Shown: piece after piece, positions 55,125-63,845 of the stretch | Position numbering within the stretch: the first letter of the stretch is position 1 | How the letters are laid out: each line of letters begins with the position of its first letter | Assembly: GCF_030685535.1 (NCBI RefSeq) | Contig: NZ_CP131601.1 | Location: 1,798,001 to 1,862,000 of the forward strand | DNA from: Photobacterium leiognathi | Lineage (GTDB): Bacteria > Pseudomonadota > Gammaproteobacteria > Enterobacterales > Vibrionaceae | DNA: 64,000 nt | Direction: 5' to 3' | Notes under the pieces: model-generated | What the model saw: only the letters and a program-made list of their open reading frames with translations | Database searches by the model: none | Told to the model about the DNA's origin: nothing | Program-made: the position numbers and the translations under genes

Positions 55125-56243
55125 TTACACACCTCGGTAACGGAAATAGGCATTGCAGGCACCTTCAGAGCTAACCATGCAGCTACCGAGTGGTGTTTGT
55201 GGCGTACAACCACGACCAAAAACTTTACAATCTTGTGGTTTGGCTAAGCCGCGAAGAATATCGCCACATTGACAGGCTTTATGATCGTCAATGGGTGCCA
55301 TGGGTAAGCAATCAGCAAAACGTACTTCTGCATCGCGATGTTTGAACGTGTTATTGAGTTTAAGTGCAGAGTTTGGAATGGGTCCTAAACCGCGCCAGCG
55401 GAAACTATCACGCACATCAAAACAGCATTTCACTGCTTGTTGAGCAACAGTATTGCCTTCTTCAGTCACAGCACGGGTGTATTGCACATCAAGCTCTGGC
55501 TCACCCGCAATTTTTTGTTTTGTTAAACGAAGGATTGACTCCATCACATCAACAGGTTCAAACCCTGCAACCACAACAGGTGTGTTGTATTTCTCAACTA
55601 ACGGACGGTAAATTTTCGCCCCTTCAATCACACTCACATGTGACGGGCCAATAAACGCATTCACTTTAACCGCAGGATCAGCCATCACCGCATCAACAGC
55701 AGGTGGCACTAATACATGATTAATGTGGAAATAGAGGTTATTGATTTGACGCTGCTCGGCTTGTTCTACCAAGATGGCCGTCATTGGCGTGGAGGTTTCA
55801 AAACCAATCGCAAAGAACACCACGTCTTTATCTGGGTTTTCAGTTGCAATAGTTAAACAATCAAGCGGATCATAGATAGGTCGAATATCACAGCCTTTAG
55901 CACGGTATTGCGCCAAACTGCCTTTTGAACCGGGAACACGGATCATATCCCCAAGCGTTACCAAAATAACATTCGGTTGGCATGCCAAAGCTGCGGCATG
56001 ATCAATACGCTCTTTTGGCATCACGCAAACCGGACATCCAGGACCATGTATAAAGTCGATATTATCAGGCAATAACTGCTTTAAACCGTACTTCATAATG
56101 GTATGAGTATGACCGCCACATACTTCCATCACTTTTAGCGGCTCAGGCAATTGTGGCGCTAATACTTTAATTTGCTCAGCAAGGTTAAGCACCGTATCTG
56201 CATTACGAAAGCCTTGATATAACTGTTTTAAATCAAAACTCAT
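55125..56243 (-). CDS. hypD: Hydrogenase maturation factor HypD
   Basis: 372 residues; the scaffold on which Fe(CN)2CO is built with HypC. Conserved motifs are MEVCGGHTHTIMKYG, GPGCPVCV (redox Cys), GFETSTPMTA, and the C-terminal [4Fe-4S] ligands in CQCGDILRG and FGRGCTPQTPLGSCMVSSEGAC. Its ATG overlaps the hypC stop by 4 bases. Confidence 0.97.
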   Translation of the reverse strand: MSFDLKQLYQGFRNADTVLNLAEQIKVLAPQLPEPLKVMEVCGGHTHTIMKYGLKQLLPDNIDFIHGPGCPVCVMPKERIDHAAALACQPNVILVTLGDMIRVPGSKGSLAQYRAKGCDIRPIYDPLDCLTIATENPDKDVVFFAIGFETSTPMTAILVEQAEQRQINNLYFHINHVLVPPAVDAVMADPAVKVNAFIGPSHVSVIEGAKIYRPLVEKYNTPVVVAGFEPVDVMESILRLTKQKIAGEPELDVQYTRAVTEEGNTVAQQAVKCCFDVRDSFRWRGLGPIPNSALKLNNTFKHRDAEVRFADCLPMAPIDDHKACQCGDILRGLAKPQDCKVFGRGCTPQTPLGSCMVSSEGACNAYFRYRGV

Positions 56244-56482
56244 AATGCTAGTGGTCCAGTTTCAGCTAATAACTGACGATACATTTCAAGGCTTTCTTGG
56301 GCATCTTTCTCATCAATTTTGCTCATCACAAAACCAATGTGAATTAAAACGTAATCACCAATATTGAGTGGCTCTGTTAATAGATGACAGCTCACCGTGC
56401 GTTTAACGCCCATGGTATCAACCGTCACGCTATTATCTTGCTCATGAACCTCAACAACCTGAGAAGGAATAGATAAACACAT
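56240..56482 (-). CDS. hypC: Hydrogenase maturation chaperone HypC
   Basis: 80 residues starting MCLSIPSQV; the Cys2 after Met removal binds the iron moiety together with HypD. The OB-fold core VDTMGVKRTVSCHLL and GDYVLIHIGFVMSKIDE match the family. It lies five bases after hypB and overlaps hypD. Confidence 0.96.
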   Translation of the reverse strand: MCLSIPSQVVEVHEQDNSVTVDTMGVKRTVSCHLLTEPLNIGDYVLIHIGFVMSKIDEKDAQESLEMYRQLLAETGPLAL

Positions 56483-56487
56483 GGTAA

Positions 56488-57222
56488 TTACTTTCCTGCT
56501 ACTTGGTTGTTATTGATCCACTCAACTAAAGGCTGGAAGCTTTCAGGTTGCTTGGTTGATAGCGTGATAACTTCAACCTCAGGGTTCAGTTTTTGTAGCT
56601 GTAATTTTGCTTCTTCAACACTGAAATCAAAGTAAGGCAGTAAGTCGCACTTAGTAATAAGAACTAAATCTGCGCGACGGAACATCACTGGGTACTTTTC
56701 GATTTTGTCATCACCTTCTGGTACAGACACCAACACAATGTTTTTATGTGTACCAACATCGTAGCTAGCAGGACAGACAAGGTTACCCACGTTCTCAACG
56801 AAACAAATGTCTAACTCATCTAAATTGATGTGGTGAAGTGCAGAATGCACCATGAATGCATCAAGGTGACAAGCAGAGCTAGTCTGGATTTGGTAAGCAT
56901 TAATGCCATGTGCTTGTAGTCGGTCAGCATCACGAGAGGTTTCTAAATCCCCTTCTACCACCGCATATTTAAGTGGTGTGTACTGATGTAGATGTTCTAA
57001 CAGTGTGGTTTTGCCACTACCAGGGCTACTCATCAAGTTAAATGCAGTTACATTCTTCGCATTAAAATGCGCACGGTTATGTGCCGCTTCCACGTCATTT
57101 TTATCAAGAATTTTATGAATGACAGATAATGTTTTTTTATCGTTTAATTGTGGATTAGCTTGTAATTGATGATGGTGATGATGATCACCTTGAGGCAGTG
57201 AACAACCGCAATCTTGACACAT
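56488..57222 (-). CDS. hypB: Hydrogenase nickel GTPase HypB
   Basis: 244 residues. N-terminus MCQDCGCSLPQG (high-affinity Ni site CxxCGC) is followed by a His run DHHHHHQ for nickel storage. The G domain has SSPGSGKTTLLEH (P-loop), the zinc/Ni-binding region SSACHLDAFMVHSALHH, ENVGNLVCPASYD and TKCDLL (guanine). It inserts Ni into the large subunit with HypA. First gene of the minus-strand hyp operon; the order B-C-D-E-A lacks hypF. Confidence 0.96.
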   Translation of the reverse strand: MCQDCGCSLPQGDHHHHHQLQANPQLNDKKTLSVIHKILDKNDVEAAHNRAHFNAKNVTAFNLMSSPGSGKTTLLEHLHQYTPLKYAVVEGDLETSRDADRLQAHGINAYQIQTSSACHLDAFMVHSALHHINLDELDICFVENVGNLVCPASYDVGTHKNIVLVSVPEGDDKIEKYPVMFRRADLVLITKCDLLPYFDFSVEEAKLQLQKLNPEVEVITLSTKQPESFQPLVEWINNNQVAGK

Positions 57223-57557
57223 AGGAACTCCAACCTACATCGGCTTACATCAGGCTTTTGCGATACACAAAAAAGTTGTCAGCCCTGCAAAACCAAAATG
57301 GATAATGGCTATTTAACATGCAATAGCCTAAAAATTTGAGCTGAGATTATCTATGCTATAGAGGAATAATGCAATTGTATGATGATTTATTTGCGTAGAA
57401 CTATGATTTACGATATTAGTAGTTAAACGGCGATGAAGCTGAGATACGAGCATTTGTCAGCTAATATTCAGACTTCATGACAATCACCTGACAAAGACTG
57501 TTTTTACACATCGTATCTTACGCTTATGCTGTATTAACAAAGAAAAGAGAAAGTAAT

Positions 57558-58127
57558 ATGCATTCTAAAACTTCAAGCTTAAAAACAAAGTTACTAAAGG
57601 CTGCTGTTCCACTAGCTCTTGCATGCGCATTTACCGCAGCACCAGCTATGGCAAAAACGGCAACAACTGTACCTGCTGCTGCGCCGCAAATCACAGCTGA
57701 ACAACAACATATCGCCCAACGTATTGGTGCTATTCAGCAAGAATTAGCAGGCATTCGTAGCCAAACACTTCAAGCTCATCCTGAACTTGTAAAAGAGCTT
57801 AAGGCTTACGAAACAGCATTTAACAACAAAGTTAAAGCTATGGGTTACCAACCTGAGAAGCTAATTAAACGCGCACAAGAAATTCAGCTTGAAGCACGTA
57901 AAGAAGGTCTATCTAACGCAAAACGTACTGAGCTTGTTAAAGAGTTTGCAAGTATTCGTACTGAGCTTGCTAAACAACAACGTACTATCCTTTCTGATCC
58001 TGCGATCAGCAAACAAGATAAGCAAGTACAACAAGACGTTATTACAGCAATGAAAAAGCAAGATCCTAAAGCATCAAAGCTTCTTGCTGAATTAGATGGC
58101 TTAGTTAAGCAATTTAAGAAAAGTTAA
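57558..58127 (+). CDS. Exported helical protein, hypothetical (Spy/CpxP-like layout)
   Basis: 189 residues with a signal peptide (cleavage after APAMA). The mature part is charged, almost all helical, with ITAEQQHIAQRIGAIQQEL and repeated KxxE patterns that favour a coiled coil. The ITAEQ near the start resembles the LTxxQ pattern of Spy/CpxP periplasmic chaperones, but only once, so the match is weak. The 335-base upstream gap holds the divergent hypB promoter and an inverted repeat TTTGTCAG (57453) / CTGACAAA (57488). Strong terminator downstream. Confidence 0.6.
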   Translation: MHSKTSSLKTKLLKAAVPLALACAFTAAPAMAKTATTVPAAAPQITAEQQHIAQRIGAIQQELAGIRSQTLQAHPELVKELKAYETAFNNKVKAMGYQPEKLIKRAQEIQLEARKEGLSNAKRTELVKEFASIRTELAKQQRTILSDPAISKQDKQVQQDVITAMKKQDPKASKLLAELDGLVKQFKKS

Positions 58128-58152
58128 TTTTACTGATTAGCTTTAACTCAAC

Positions 58153-58183
58153 AAAAAAAGGATAGCGATCGCTATCCTTTTTT
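58153..58183 (+). terminator. Terminator of the exported-protein gene
   Basis: AAAAAAGGATAGCGAT CGCTATCC stem with T6; near-palindromic. Confidence 0.92.
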
Positions 58184-58226
58184 ATAAATGAACTTTCGAC
58201 CTACTGTGATCGATTTGCATTAATAT

Positions 58227-58261
58227 AAAAAAGAGTGGCTATCTAGCCACTCTTTCTTTTT
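58227..58261 (-). terminator. Terminator of the small membrane protein gene
   Basis: AAAGAGTGGCTA / TAGCCACTCTTT stem with T run on both sides. Confidence 0.9.
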
Positions 58262-58288
58262 ATCTTAGCGTTTCTTGAATAGCTAAGC

Positions 58289-58696
58289 TTACAAACACAT
58301 TGGTTTGTTTTGGCTTAGCATACGCATGCCTTTAACGATTTTGAACAACCAGTAAAGCACTGCTATAGCTGCAATCACACCACCAACAAATGGGATCACG
58401 TTAAGCACACTATTCATCACATCGTGAAGCATTGAGCCTTGAACCCAGTAATCAGCACCAGCAACCATACCTGTTGTTGTTGCCGCTGTTACACCCAAAA
58501 CCACGAAAAATGTAAAGAACAAAAAGAAGCTACGGATAATGGAGTAATAGTGACTGTATGTAAGCTCATCAGTACCTTTATTTAATTGGTAACCAGCATA
58601 GATGATTGCCACGATACCTGAAGCCAGTAGTGTAAATGGTGTTAAGAAGCTTGCGATATAAGCAAACCAAACGCCTTTCTTATTATCTTGTGTCAT
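58289..58696 (-). CDS. Four-helix membrane protein, hypothetical
   Basis: 135 residues from MTQDNKKG (58696); the frame extends 7 codons further but without ribosome site support. Segments: VWFAYIASFLTPFTLLASGIVAIIYAGY, SFFLFFTFFVVLGVTAATTTGMVAG, and VIPFVGGVIAAIAVLYWLFKIV. The layout resembles DUF4870/TM2-type small inner-membrane proteins. Function unknown. Stands between two terminators. Confidence 0.65.
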   Translation of the reverse strand: MTQDNKKGVWFAYIASFLTPFTLLASGIVAIIYAGYQLNKGTDELTYSHYYSIIRSFFLFFTFFVVLGVTAATTTGMVAGADYWVQGSMLHDVMNSVLNVIPFVGGVIAAIAVLYWLFKIVKGMRMLSQNKPMCL

Positions 58697-58849
58697 AACG
58701 TTGATCCAAATCAGCAATAAGGTAATGATTTACCCCTAATTATCACAGGTATTTCACTGACTTCAAGTTTCGCTGCAAATTACGATGATCAGGATCAAAA
58801 CAGCCCATTTACACTTCGCTAAAGTCTGCTATAACACCCTAAACAAACA

Positions 58850-58877
58850 AGTGCCCGCATATGACTATGCGGGCACT
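58850..58877 (-). terminator. Terminator of hutWXZ
   Basis: AGTGCCCGCATA / TATGCGGGCACT, perfect 12-bp stem; T-rich on the minus strand side. Confidence 0.88.
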
Positions 58878-58909
58878 GGATAAGATTCAATCACTGTTAA
58901 ATAACTTAA

Positions 58910-59467
58910 TTACAGCTTCTCTTCTGCTGATTCAATTTCACTGCCGTCTTTAATACGACGGTGTCCTTCTTGAAGATGAACAAAATCCACTAAATCATCA
59001 CCACTCACTTGGAATGCCTGACCAAAGCCTTTTACAAATAAGCCTTGCGTTGGTGCTAATCGGAACAAGCTGAAATCCTCTAGCCCACTTAGTCCTTCTA
59101 CAATCTCACCAAAACGTGCTTGCAGTGCTGCAACACCTTGCTGCCAACGTTCAGAATTACGTTCAACCACACTCACATCCGCTTCAAAGGTTAAGCGTTT
59201 ACGAGCATAAAGCACTTTTGATGCCGATTCGTCTTCAATCATCATCAATGATACTTGTGGGTTTTCTAATAAGTTACGTGCGTGTTTTGCAATCTGGCTA
59301 ATTAGCACGTAGTAACCATCATCAAGTAAAGCAAACGGTGCATAACTTACATTCGGTTTCCCATTGGCATCAACAGTCGCTAACTGTAATGTTTGGCAGG
59401 CTTCACGGAACTCTTTAATTTCTGGGCCTAATCGGTTTTGTAAGCGTTCCTGTTTTACTTCACTCAT
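58910..59467 (-). CDS. hutZ: Heme-degrading protein HutZ
   Basis: 185 residues of the split-barrel pyridoxamine-oxidase-like fold. QTLQLATVDANGKPNVSYAPF and YVLISQIAKHARNLLENPQVSL are the family core. The C-terminal HLQEGHRRIKDG holds the His that binds heme iron in HugZ/HutZ. In V. cholerae HutZ breaks heme using oxygen and gets heme from HutX. Third gene of hutWXZ, 51 bases after hutX. Confidence 0.93.
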   Translation of the reverse strand: MSEVKQERLQNRLGPEIKEFREACQTLQLATVDANGKPNVSYAPFALLDDGYYVLISQIAKHARNLLENPQVSLMMIEDESASKVLYARKRLTFEADVSVVERNSERWQQGVAALQARFGEIVEGLSGLEDFSLFRLAPTQGLFVKGFGQAFQVSGDDLVDFVHLQEGHRRIKDGSEIESAEEKL

Positions 59468-59518
59468 TATTTCTTCCTCGAATTTGCTGACTTTTGTAAC
59501 CTAAATCTACGCTTAGGT

Positions 59519-60040
59519 TTATTTCATTTGTTTTAACTGCTGGAACTTTTCAATTTGCTCAGGGAACAAGTTACGCTGCTTATCACGACCTAAGTAAACC
59601 TTAAATACGCACTCACCCGTTGCTGCAAAAAAGCCAATAAAGTAACTTTCTTGCCCCATAAATGGCTTACTGACTAATGCAATATCTGACACATTTTCTA
59701 GGCGAAGATGTCCGTGAAGCTCACCCTCTTTACCCATTAAATTATAATAACCACGGGCTTCTTTCCCTTTAGGAAAGCTGGCTTTAACCTCAAAAATCGA
59801 TCCCATTGAATGCACGATAGTGGTGACGGGACCCCATGATGGCAATGCTTCTAAAATAGTTTTAGCTAGACTTCCCGGTAATAATTGCACCATGTCATCA
59901 GGGTAAGACAAGACGATTTCACCTTCAGTAACACCTAAATCTTCAGAAATAGATACCGCATGAAGTTTCGGGTTTTCTGTCAGTAGTGCTGCAACGCGAG
60001 TTTTTAACTCTTCTCGTGTGTATTTATCAAACACCTTCAT
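59519..60040 (-). CDS. hutX: Heme carrier HutX
   Basis: 173 residues of the HutX/ChuX fold, a cytoplasmic heme carrier that passes heme to HutZ. Family signs: an N-terminal short helical segment, AVSISEDLGVTEGEIVLSY, TTIVHSMGSIFEVKASFPKG, and a Tyr-rich GYYNLMGKEGELHGHL near the known heme-binding Tyr. Located 22 bases after hutW. Confidence 0.93.
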   Translation of the reverse strand: MKVFDKYTREELKTRVAALLTENPKLHAVSISEDLGVTEGEIVLSYPDDMVQLLPGSLAKTILEALPSWGPVTTIVHSMGSIFEVKASFPKGKEARGYYNLMGKEGELHGHLRLENVSDIALVSKPFMGQESYFIGFFAATGECVFKVYLGRDKQRNLFPEQIEKFQQLKQMK

Positions 60041-60062
60041 TTTCCTTATTTGTCAGTGCGTT

Positions 60063-61460
60063 CTATGCTGCTTGCATTGTTGAATCATTAACTTTATTAA
60101 TCACTTTAATCATGGCTTGCGCTAGAGTGACAGCCCAAAACTGTCCTGCTAATGTCAACGTGACATATTGGTGTTGCTCTGTTGTATTTAAAGTAACAAA
60201 ACCATGCTGTTGCCACGCTTTAAATAATGGCAAACAGTAATCGAACACATTCCAACCCGCTTGCTGCTCTAATTCAATTTTAGACACAACCCCACGATCA
60301 AAAGCACATTTGATCGCCATGGTAGTCGCAGCATTAACGGGTTGCTTTATCATCATCGCCACAGGCATTGAGCCCTGCTTAATAGCTGCTAAATAACCAT
60401 CAAGAGTGCGATGCTGCATTACGCCATAGCCACCAATATTGCCGCCCGCTCCTGCGCCTAATGGCAAAACCTCTGCGGTTGTTTTCGCTAGGCTGTTGTA
60501 TAAGCTGCGTTCTCGATTGTCTCTTGCCCAATGGTTGACGCTTAAACGATTAAAATGATGTGCATCCATCGCAGCAACACCCGTTTCAAACATCGATGCT
60601 TTTATCGCAGTGCCAGCAGGTTGTGGTAATCGGCCTTTCTCAACCAAATCCGCCATTGGTGTGCCATTCATTTCGACTAGTTGGTATAAATCAACACCAT
60701 GAGCCCCTGTTGCAAAAAAGTCGGATAAATCCTGCTGCCATATCGTCAAATCTTGATATGGCAAGCCATAGAGCAAATCAATCACAATGGGGGCTTGATC
60801 ATATTGTGCTAAACGCTGAACACGAGATAACACCACCTCACGATCATCTAACCGCTTTGCTTTACGTCGTACTTGAGTATCAAAGCTCTGCACACCAAAT
60901 GAAAATCGGTTAAAGCCGCCTTCTAACGCAGATTCAAACATTTCATCGTCAAAACGATTGATCCGACCTTCAAGGGTTAACTCACAATCCGTAGTTAACG
61001 GAAAATGCTGGCGTATCATCTTGCCTAGTTGTTCAATTTGCTTAGCTGATAAATCTGTCGGTGTTCCCCCACCAATATAAACCGCTTGAAAAGGAGCTGC
61101 TTGCGTCCAAGGCTGTTTTGCCTTTTCTACCAGCTCAATCATTAAAGCGGCAAAGTAATCGTCCACCAGCTGTTTGCTCGATGCATATTGGAAAAAGTTA
61201 CAATACGTACAGCGCACACGACAAAATGGGATATGCACATATAAACAACGTATTGCTATGCCACTTATCGTGGATTCGCTACGTGATTCACTCTTCCCTT
61301 GCAACAAGGCTGCCATCAAGGATTGATGCTCATCAGGCTTTATCGGTTGAGAATGACCACCAGCATGCGCCGATGTTTTCTTCACAAAGCCAAAACGCAA
61401 AGGATCTGGCGTATTTTCACCGATAACATCCGTGGTTAATTGTTCCTCTGGGACTGACAT
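60063..61460 (-). CDS. hutW: Radical SAM heme-handling protein HutW
   Basis: 465 residues from MSVPEEQL; AGGAAAGGGG precedes this ATG, while the frame extends 13 codons to 61499. The radical SAM motif CRVRCTYC lies in LYVHIPFC...NFF; YIGGGTPTDL and ELTLEGRINRF follow, in the HemN-like arrangement. HutW/ChuW proteins open heme without oxygen by a radical methyl transfer, freeing iron under anaerobic conditions. With HutZ it gives both oxic and anoxic heme use, matching the anaerobic genes elsewhere in the window. Start call is moderate. Confidence 0.9.
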   Translation of the reverse strand: MSVPEEQLTTDVIGENTPDPLRFGFVKKTSAHAGGHSQPIKPDEHQSLMAALLQGKSESRSESTISGIAIRCLYVHIPFCRVRCTYCNFFQYASSKQLVDDYFAALMIELVEKAKQPWTQAAPFQAVYIGGGTPTDLSAKQIEQLGKMIRQHFPLTTDCELTLEGRINRFDDEMFESALEGGFNRFSFGVQSFDTQVRRKAKRLDDREVVLSRVQRLAQYDQAPIVIDLLYGLPYQDLTIWQQDLSDFFATGAHGVDLYQLVEMNGTPMADLVEKGRLPQPAGTAIKASMFETGVAAMDAHHFNRLSVNHWARDNRERSLYNSLAKTTAEVLPLGAGAGGNIGGYGVMQHRTLDGYLAAIKQGSMPVAMMIKQPVNAATTMAIKCAFDRGVVSKIELEQQAGWNVFDYCLPLFKAWQQHGFVTLNTTEQHQYVTLTLAGQFWAVTLAQAMIKVINKVNDSTMQAA

Positions 61461-61902
61461 CCCCTTTCCTAACGTCGAACTTTCATGGGTTTTACGCATA
61501 ACTATTGGCTAATCGCCCCTCGGTTGCCCTGTGCTTATTATTAATACAAGTCACAAGGTAGAGCCCTCATAGGTTGGCATGCTATGCACAGGCTCAAGAG
61601 CAAATGTATTAGCTGTTTACTTTCAATCTTGTTGCTTTTCGCAATCTAAGCGAATGATCTTGTTTAAAAATCATCCACATAATTTTTTGTTTTAATTATC
61701 ATATTGAGCATTAAATAATATTGCAAATGATAATTGATATTATTCGCATTTCATGGATAATAAATTCAAAGAGTGCTGCACTAAGTACACCAGCACCTAA
61801 ATAATTAAGCTAATTCATTGAATAAACGGACTTACATCACGATGCAAATTATCACTTCCGATCAATACCTAATCATGGCTATCAGCAAATAAGGTTGTTG
61901 TT
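61461..61902. other. Divergent hutW-tonB control region
   Basis: 442 bases with no gene. Contains the Fur-like box at 61729 and AT-rich promoter DNA; small antisense frames here lack support. Confidence 0.6.
61729..61747. promoter_or_regulatory. Fur-like box for hutWXZ and tonB-exbBD-hutB
   Basis: GATAATTGATATTATTCGC contains ATAAT / ATTAT arms around TGAT and is flanked by AAAT and CATTT in inverted order. It suits iron control of both divergent units. Confidence 0.62.
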
Positions 61903-62721
61903 GTGAATTTAAAACGCTACGCCATTGCAGGCAGTGCTTCCATTTTGTTCCATAGCCTTCTTGTCTCTGCAATGCCTGACAAAAAAATCATCACAGTGCC
62001 AGTTTCTGAGCCTGCTAGCGTAAGTGTGAATCTGGTTTCTTTACCTATCGCCAAACCAGAACCTGTTATTCAGCCTGTCGTTGAAACGCCTGTTGAACCG
62101 ATAAAGCCTGTCGCAAAAACGATGACGCCAGCGCCAAAAACAGAGATGAAAAAGCTGGTTCAGAAAACCAAGCCAGTAACAAAACCAAAAGCTGAACCTA
62201 AGAAGAAAGCTGTTCCTAAAAAACCAGCACAGCCGACACCTAAAAAAACAGTGACTAAAAAAGCTGACGTTAAAAAGCCCGTTCAGAACAAAACGGTAAA
62301 GAAAGCACAACCAACGAAACCTATTACTACCAGTAAAAAATTTACGTTAGATAAACCCAATAATAAGCCAGCCATCAAATCAGTGGTTGAGGTCAATAAA
62401 AAGACCAAAAACCAGCAAGCAACACTGGGTTCCAGCGAGCCGCAGTTGGTCTCAAAACCGACATTTGCAACTAGACCTTCCCCTGTCAGCTATCCACGTT
62501 TGGCTAAGCGTCGAGGTATTGAAGGCACTGTTTTAGTGGAAGTGTTAATTGGTAAAGACGGCAAACAACTAAAACAGAAATTAGCCAAATCATCCGGTGC
62601 TAGCGTGCTTGATAAAGCAGCACTGAAAGCAATCAAACTGTGGCGCTTTTCTCCGCACATTATTGACGGAAAAGCTATCGCCCACCGTGTACAAATTCCT
62701 GTTCGTTTCAAATTGGATTAA
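61903..62721 (+). CDS. tonB: TonB energy transducer
   Basis: 272 residues starting GTG, with AAGG eight bases upstream. A short N-terminal anchor (AIAGSASILFHSLLVSAMP, the SxxxH helix) is followed by a long Pro/Lys-rich periplasmic stretch (EPVIQPVVETPVEP..., KKKAVPKKPAQPTPKK) and the TonB C-terminal domain: PSPVSYPRLAKRRGIEGTVLVE, ALKAIKLWRFSP, IPVRFKLD. It carries energy from ExbBD to outer-membrane receptors such as the one at 7923. Order tonB-exbB-exbD-hutB matches the Vibrio TonB1 heme locus. Confidence 0.95.
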   Translation: MNLKRYAIAGSASILFHSLLVSAMPDKKIITVPVSEPASVSVNLVSLPIAKPEPVIQPVVETPVEPIKPVAKTMTPAPKTEMKKLVQKTKPVTKPKAEPKKKAVPKKPAQPTPKKTVTKKADVKKPVQNKTVKKAQPTKPITTSKKFTLDKPNNKPAIKSVVEVNKKTKNQQATLGSSEPQLVSKPTFATRPSPVSYPRLAKRRGIEGTVLVEVLIGKDGKQLKQKLAKSSGASVLDKAALKAIKLWRFSPHIIDGKAIAHRVQIPVRFKLD

Positions 62722-62724
62722 ATC

Positions 62725-63426
62725 ATGAGCTTTTTAGACAACCTGACCCAACAACTTGGCCTGATGGCATGGCCTCTCATTATCTGCTCTGTGCTCACAG
62801 TAATGATCCTTGTGGAGCGTTTAGTTCAAGTTTTGCTTTGCACTGGTGTTGGCAAAACTAAGGTAAACGCTATTCTTGCTAAACAGAATCGTCACGATGA
62901 TTGTGCTCTAGATAAACTGACTGAAGAGTTAAAACAGCAACGCCCTCTACTTTATAAAGGCATTGCTATGTTGATTGCTCACCGCCATTTCACCAAACCT
63001 CTACGTGAAGATGCAGCTGCTATTTGGCTTATACAAAAACGTACTGAACTGCGTTCAGGCTTACGTTTGCTTAGCTTAATTGGTGTAATCAGCCCGCTAT
63101 TAGGTTTGCTTGGCACCGTTTTAGGGCTAATTGAAATGTTCAGTGGCATTTCACAATCGACAGGTTCAGTAACACCTAGCGATTTAGCCGATGGCTTAGG
63201 CTTAGCCATGCGAACAACAGCAGCAGGCTTATTGATTGCCCTACCGGCTATTACAGGTGCACAGCTTTTAGGTTTATGGGCAGATAACGTAACAGCCAAA
63301 TTAGAACACTGTTTGAATCGCTGTAACTTATGGCTTGAGGGCATGAATATCGAAGTGGAAAACGGCAAAACAACCGCTTGTGATACTTGTGAACAAAACC
63401 CAGCGGTTAACGGTAAAGCATTATGA
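62725..63426 (+). CDS. exbB: TonB-system proton channel subunit ExbB
   Basis: 233 residues with three membrane helices: MAWPLIICSVLTVMILVERLVQVLL, LIGVISPLLGLLGTVLGLIEMF, and AMRTTAAGLLIALPAITGAQLLGLW. The GLLGTVLG and TTAAGLLIA motifs are the MotA/TolQ/ExbB channel signature. Overlaps exbD by 4 bases. Confidence 0.95.
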   Translation: MSFLDNLTQQLGLMAWPLIICSVLTVMILVERLVQVLLCTGVGKTKVNAILAKQNRHDDCALDKLTEELKQQRPLLYKGIAMLIAHRHFTKPLREDAAAIWLIQKRTELRSGLRLLSLIGVISPLLGLLGTVLGLIEMFSGISQSTGSVTPSDLADGLGLAMRTTAAGLLIALPAITGAQLLGLWADNVTAKLEHCLNRCNLWLEGMNIEVENGKTTACDTCEQNPAVNGKAL

Positions 63427-63845
63427 TCAGAGCTAATAGCAGCATAACTCAATCTGATGATATGGCCCCAGATCTGACACCTTTACTCGATATTATCTTT
63501 ATTGTGATGGTGTTTTTACTGCTTACCGCTACGGTAAAAATTAAGTCTTTGGATGTCGATTTACCGCAAACTGCCACTAAGACATTACAAACCACACAGG
63601 CCGATCCTATCACCATCAATCTCGTTGCTAATGCGCCACATTGGGCGCTTCAGGGCGAAAAAGTCAATGACTGGGACAGCTTTAAGCAATCCCTGTTACA
63701 AGAAGTAAAAGCCAGCCCCAATAAGCCTGTTGTGATCGGGGCTGATAAAACAGCCTCTGTTGAACAGATGCTTAAACTGCTCGCTTTCTTACAAGAAAAC
63801 AATATCAAAGCAACTCAGCTACTTATGGAAGAATCATCATCATGA
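63423..63845 (+). CDS. exbD: TonB-system subunit ExbD
   Basis: 140 residues. One membrane helix with the essential Asp in LTPLLDIIFIVMVFLLL, then a periplasmic domain (VVIGADKTASVEQMLKLLAFLQ). It forms the proton path with ExbB. Start overlaps exbB (ATGA); its stop overlaps hutB start (ATGA). Confidence 0.95.
   Translation: MIRANSSITQSDDMAPDLTPLLDIIFIVMVFLLLTATVKIKSLDVDLPQTATKTLQTTQADPITINLVANAPHWALQGEKVNDWDSFKQSLLQEVKASPNKPVVIGADKTASVEQMLKLLAFLQENNIKATQLLMEESSS

Noticed and set aside
60560..61426. Two open frames antisense to hutW (60560-60913, 61061-61426)
   Set aside because: They are shadows of the well-supported hutW gene and lack start signals.
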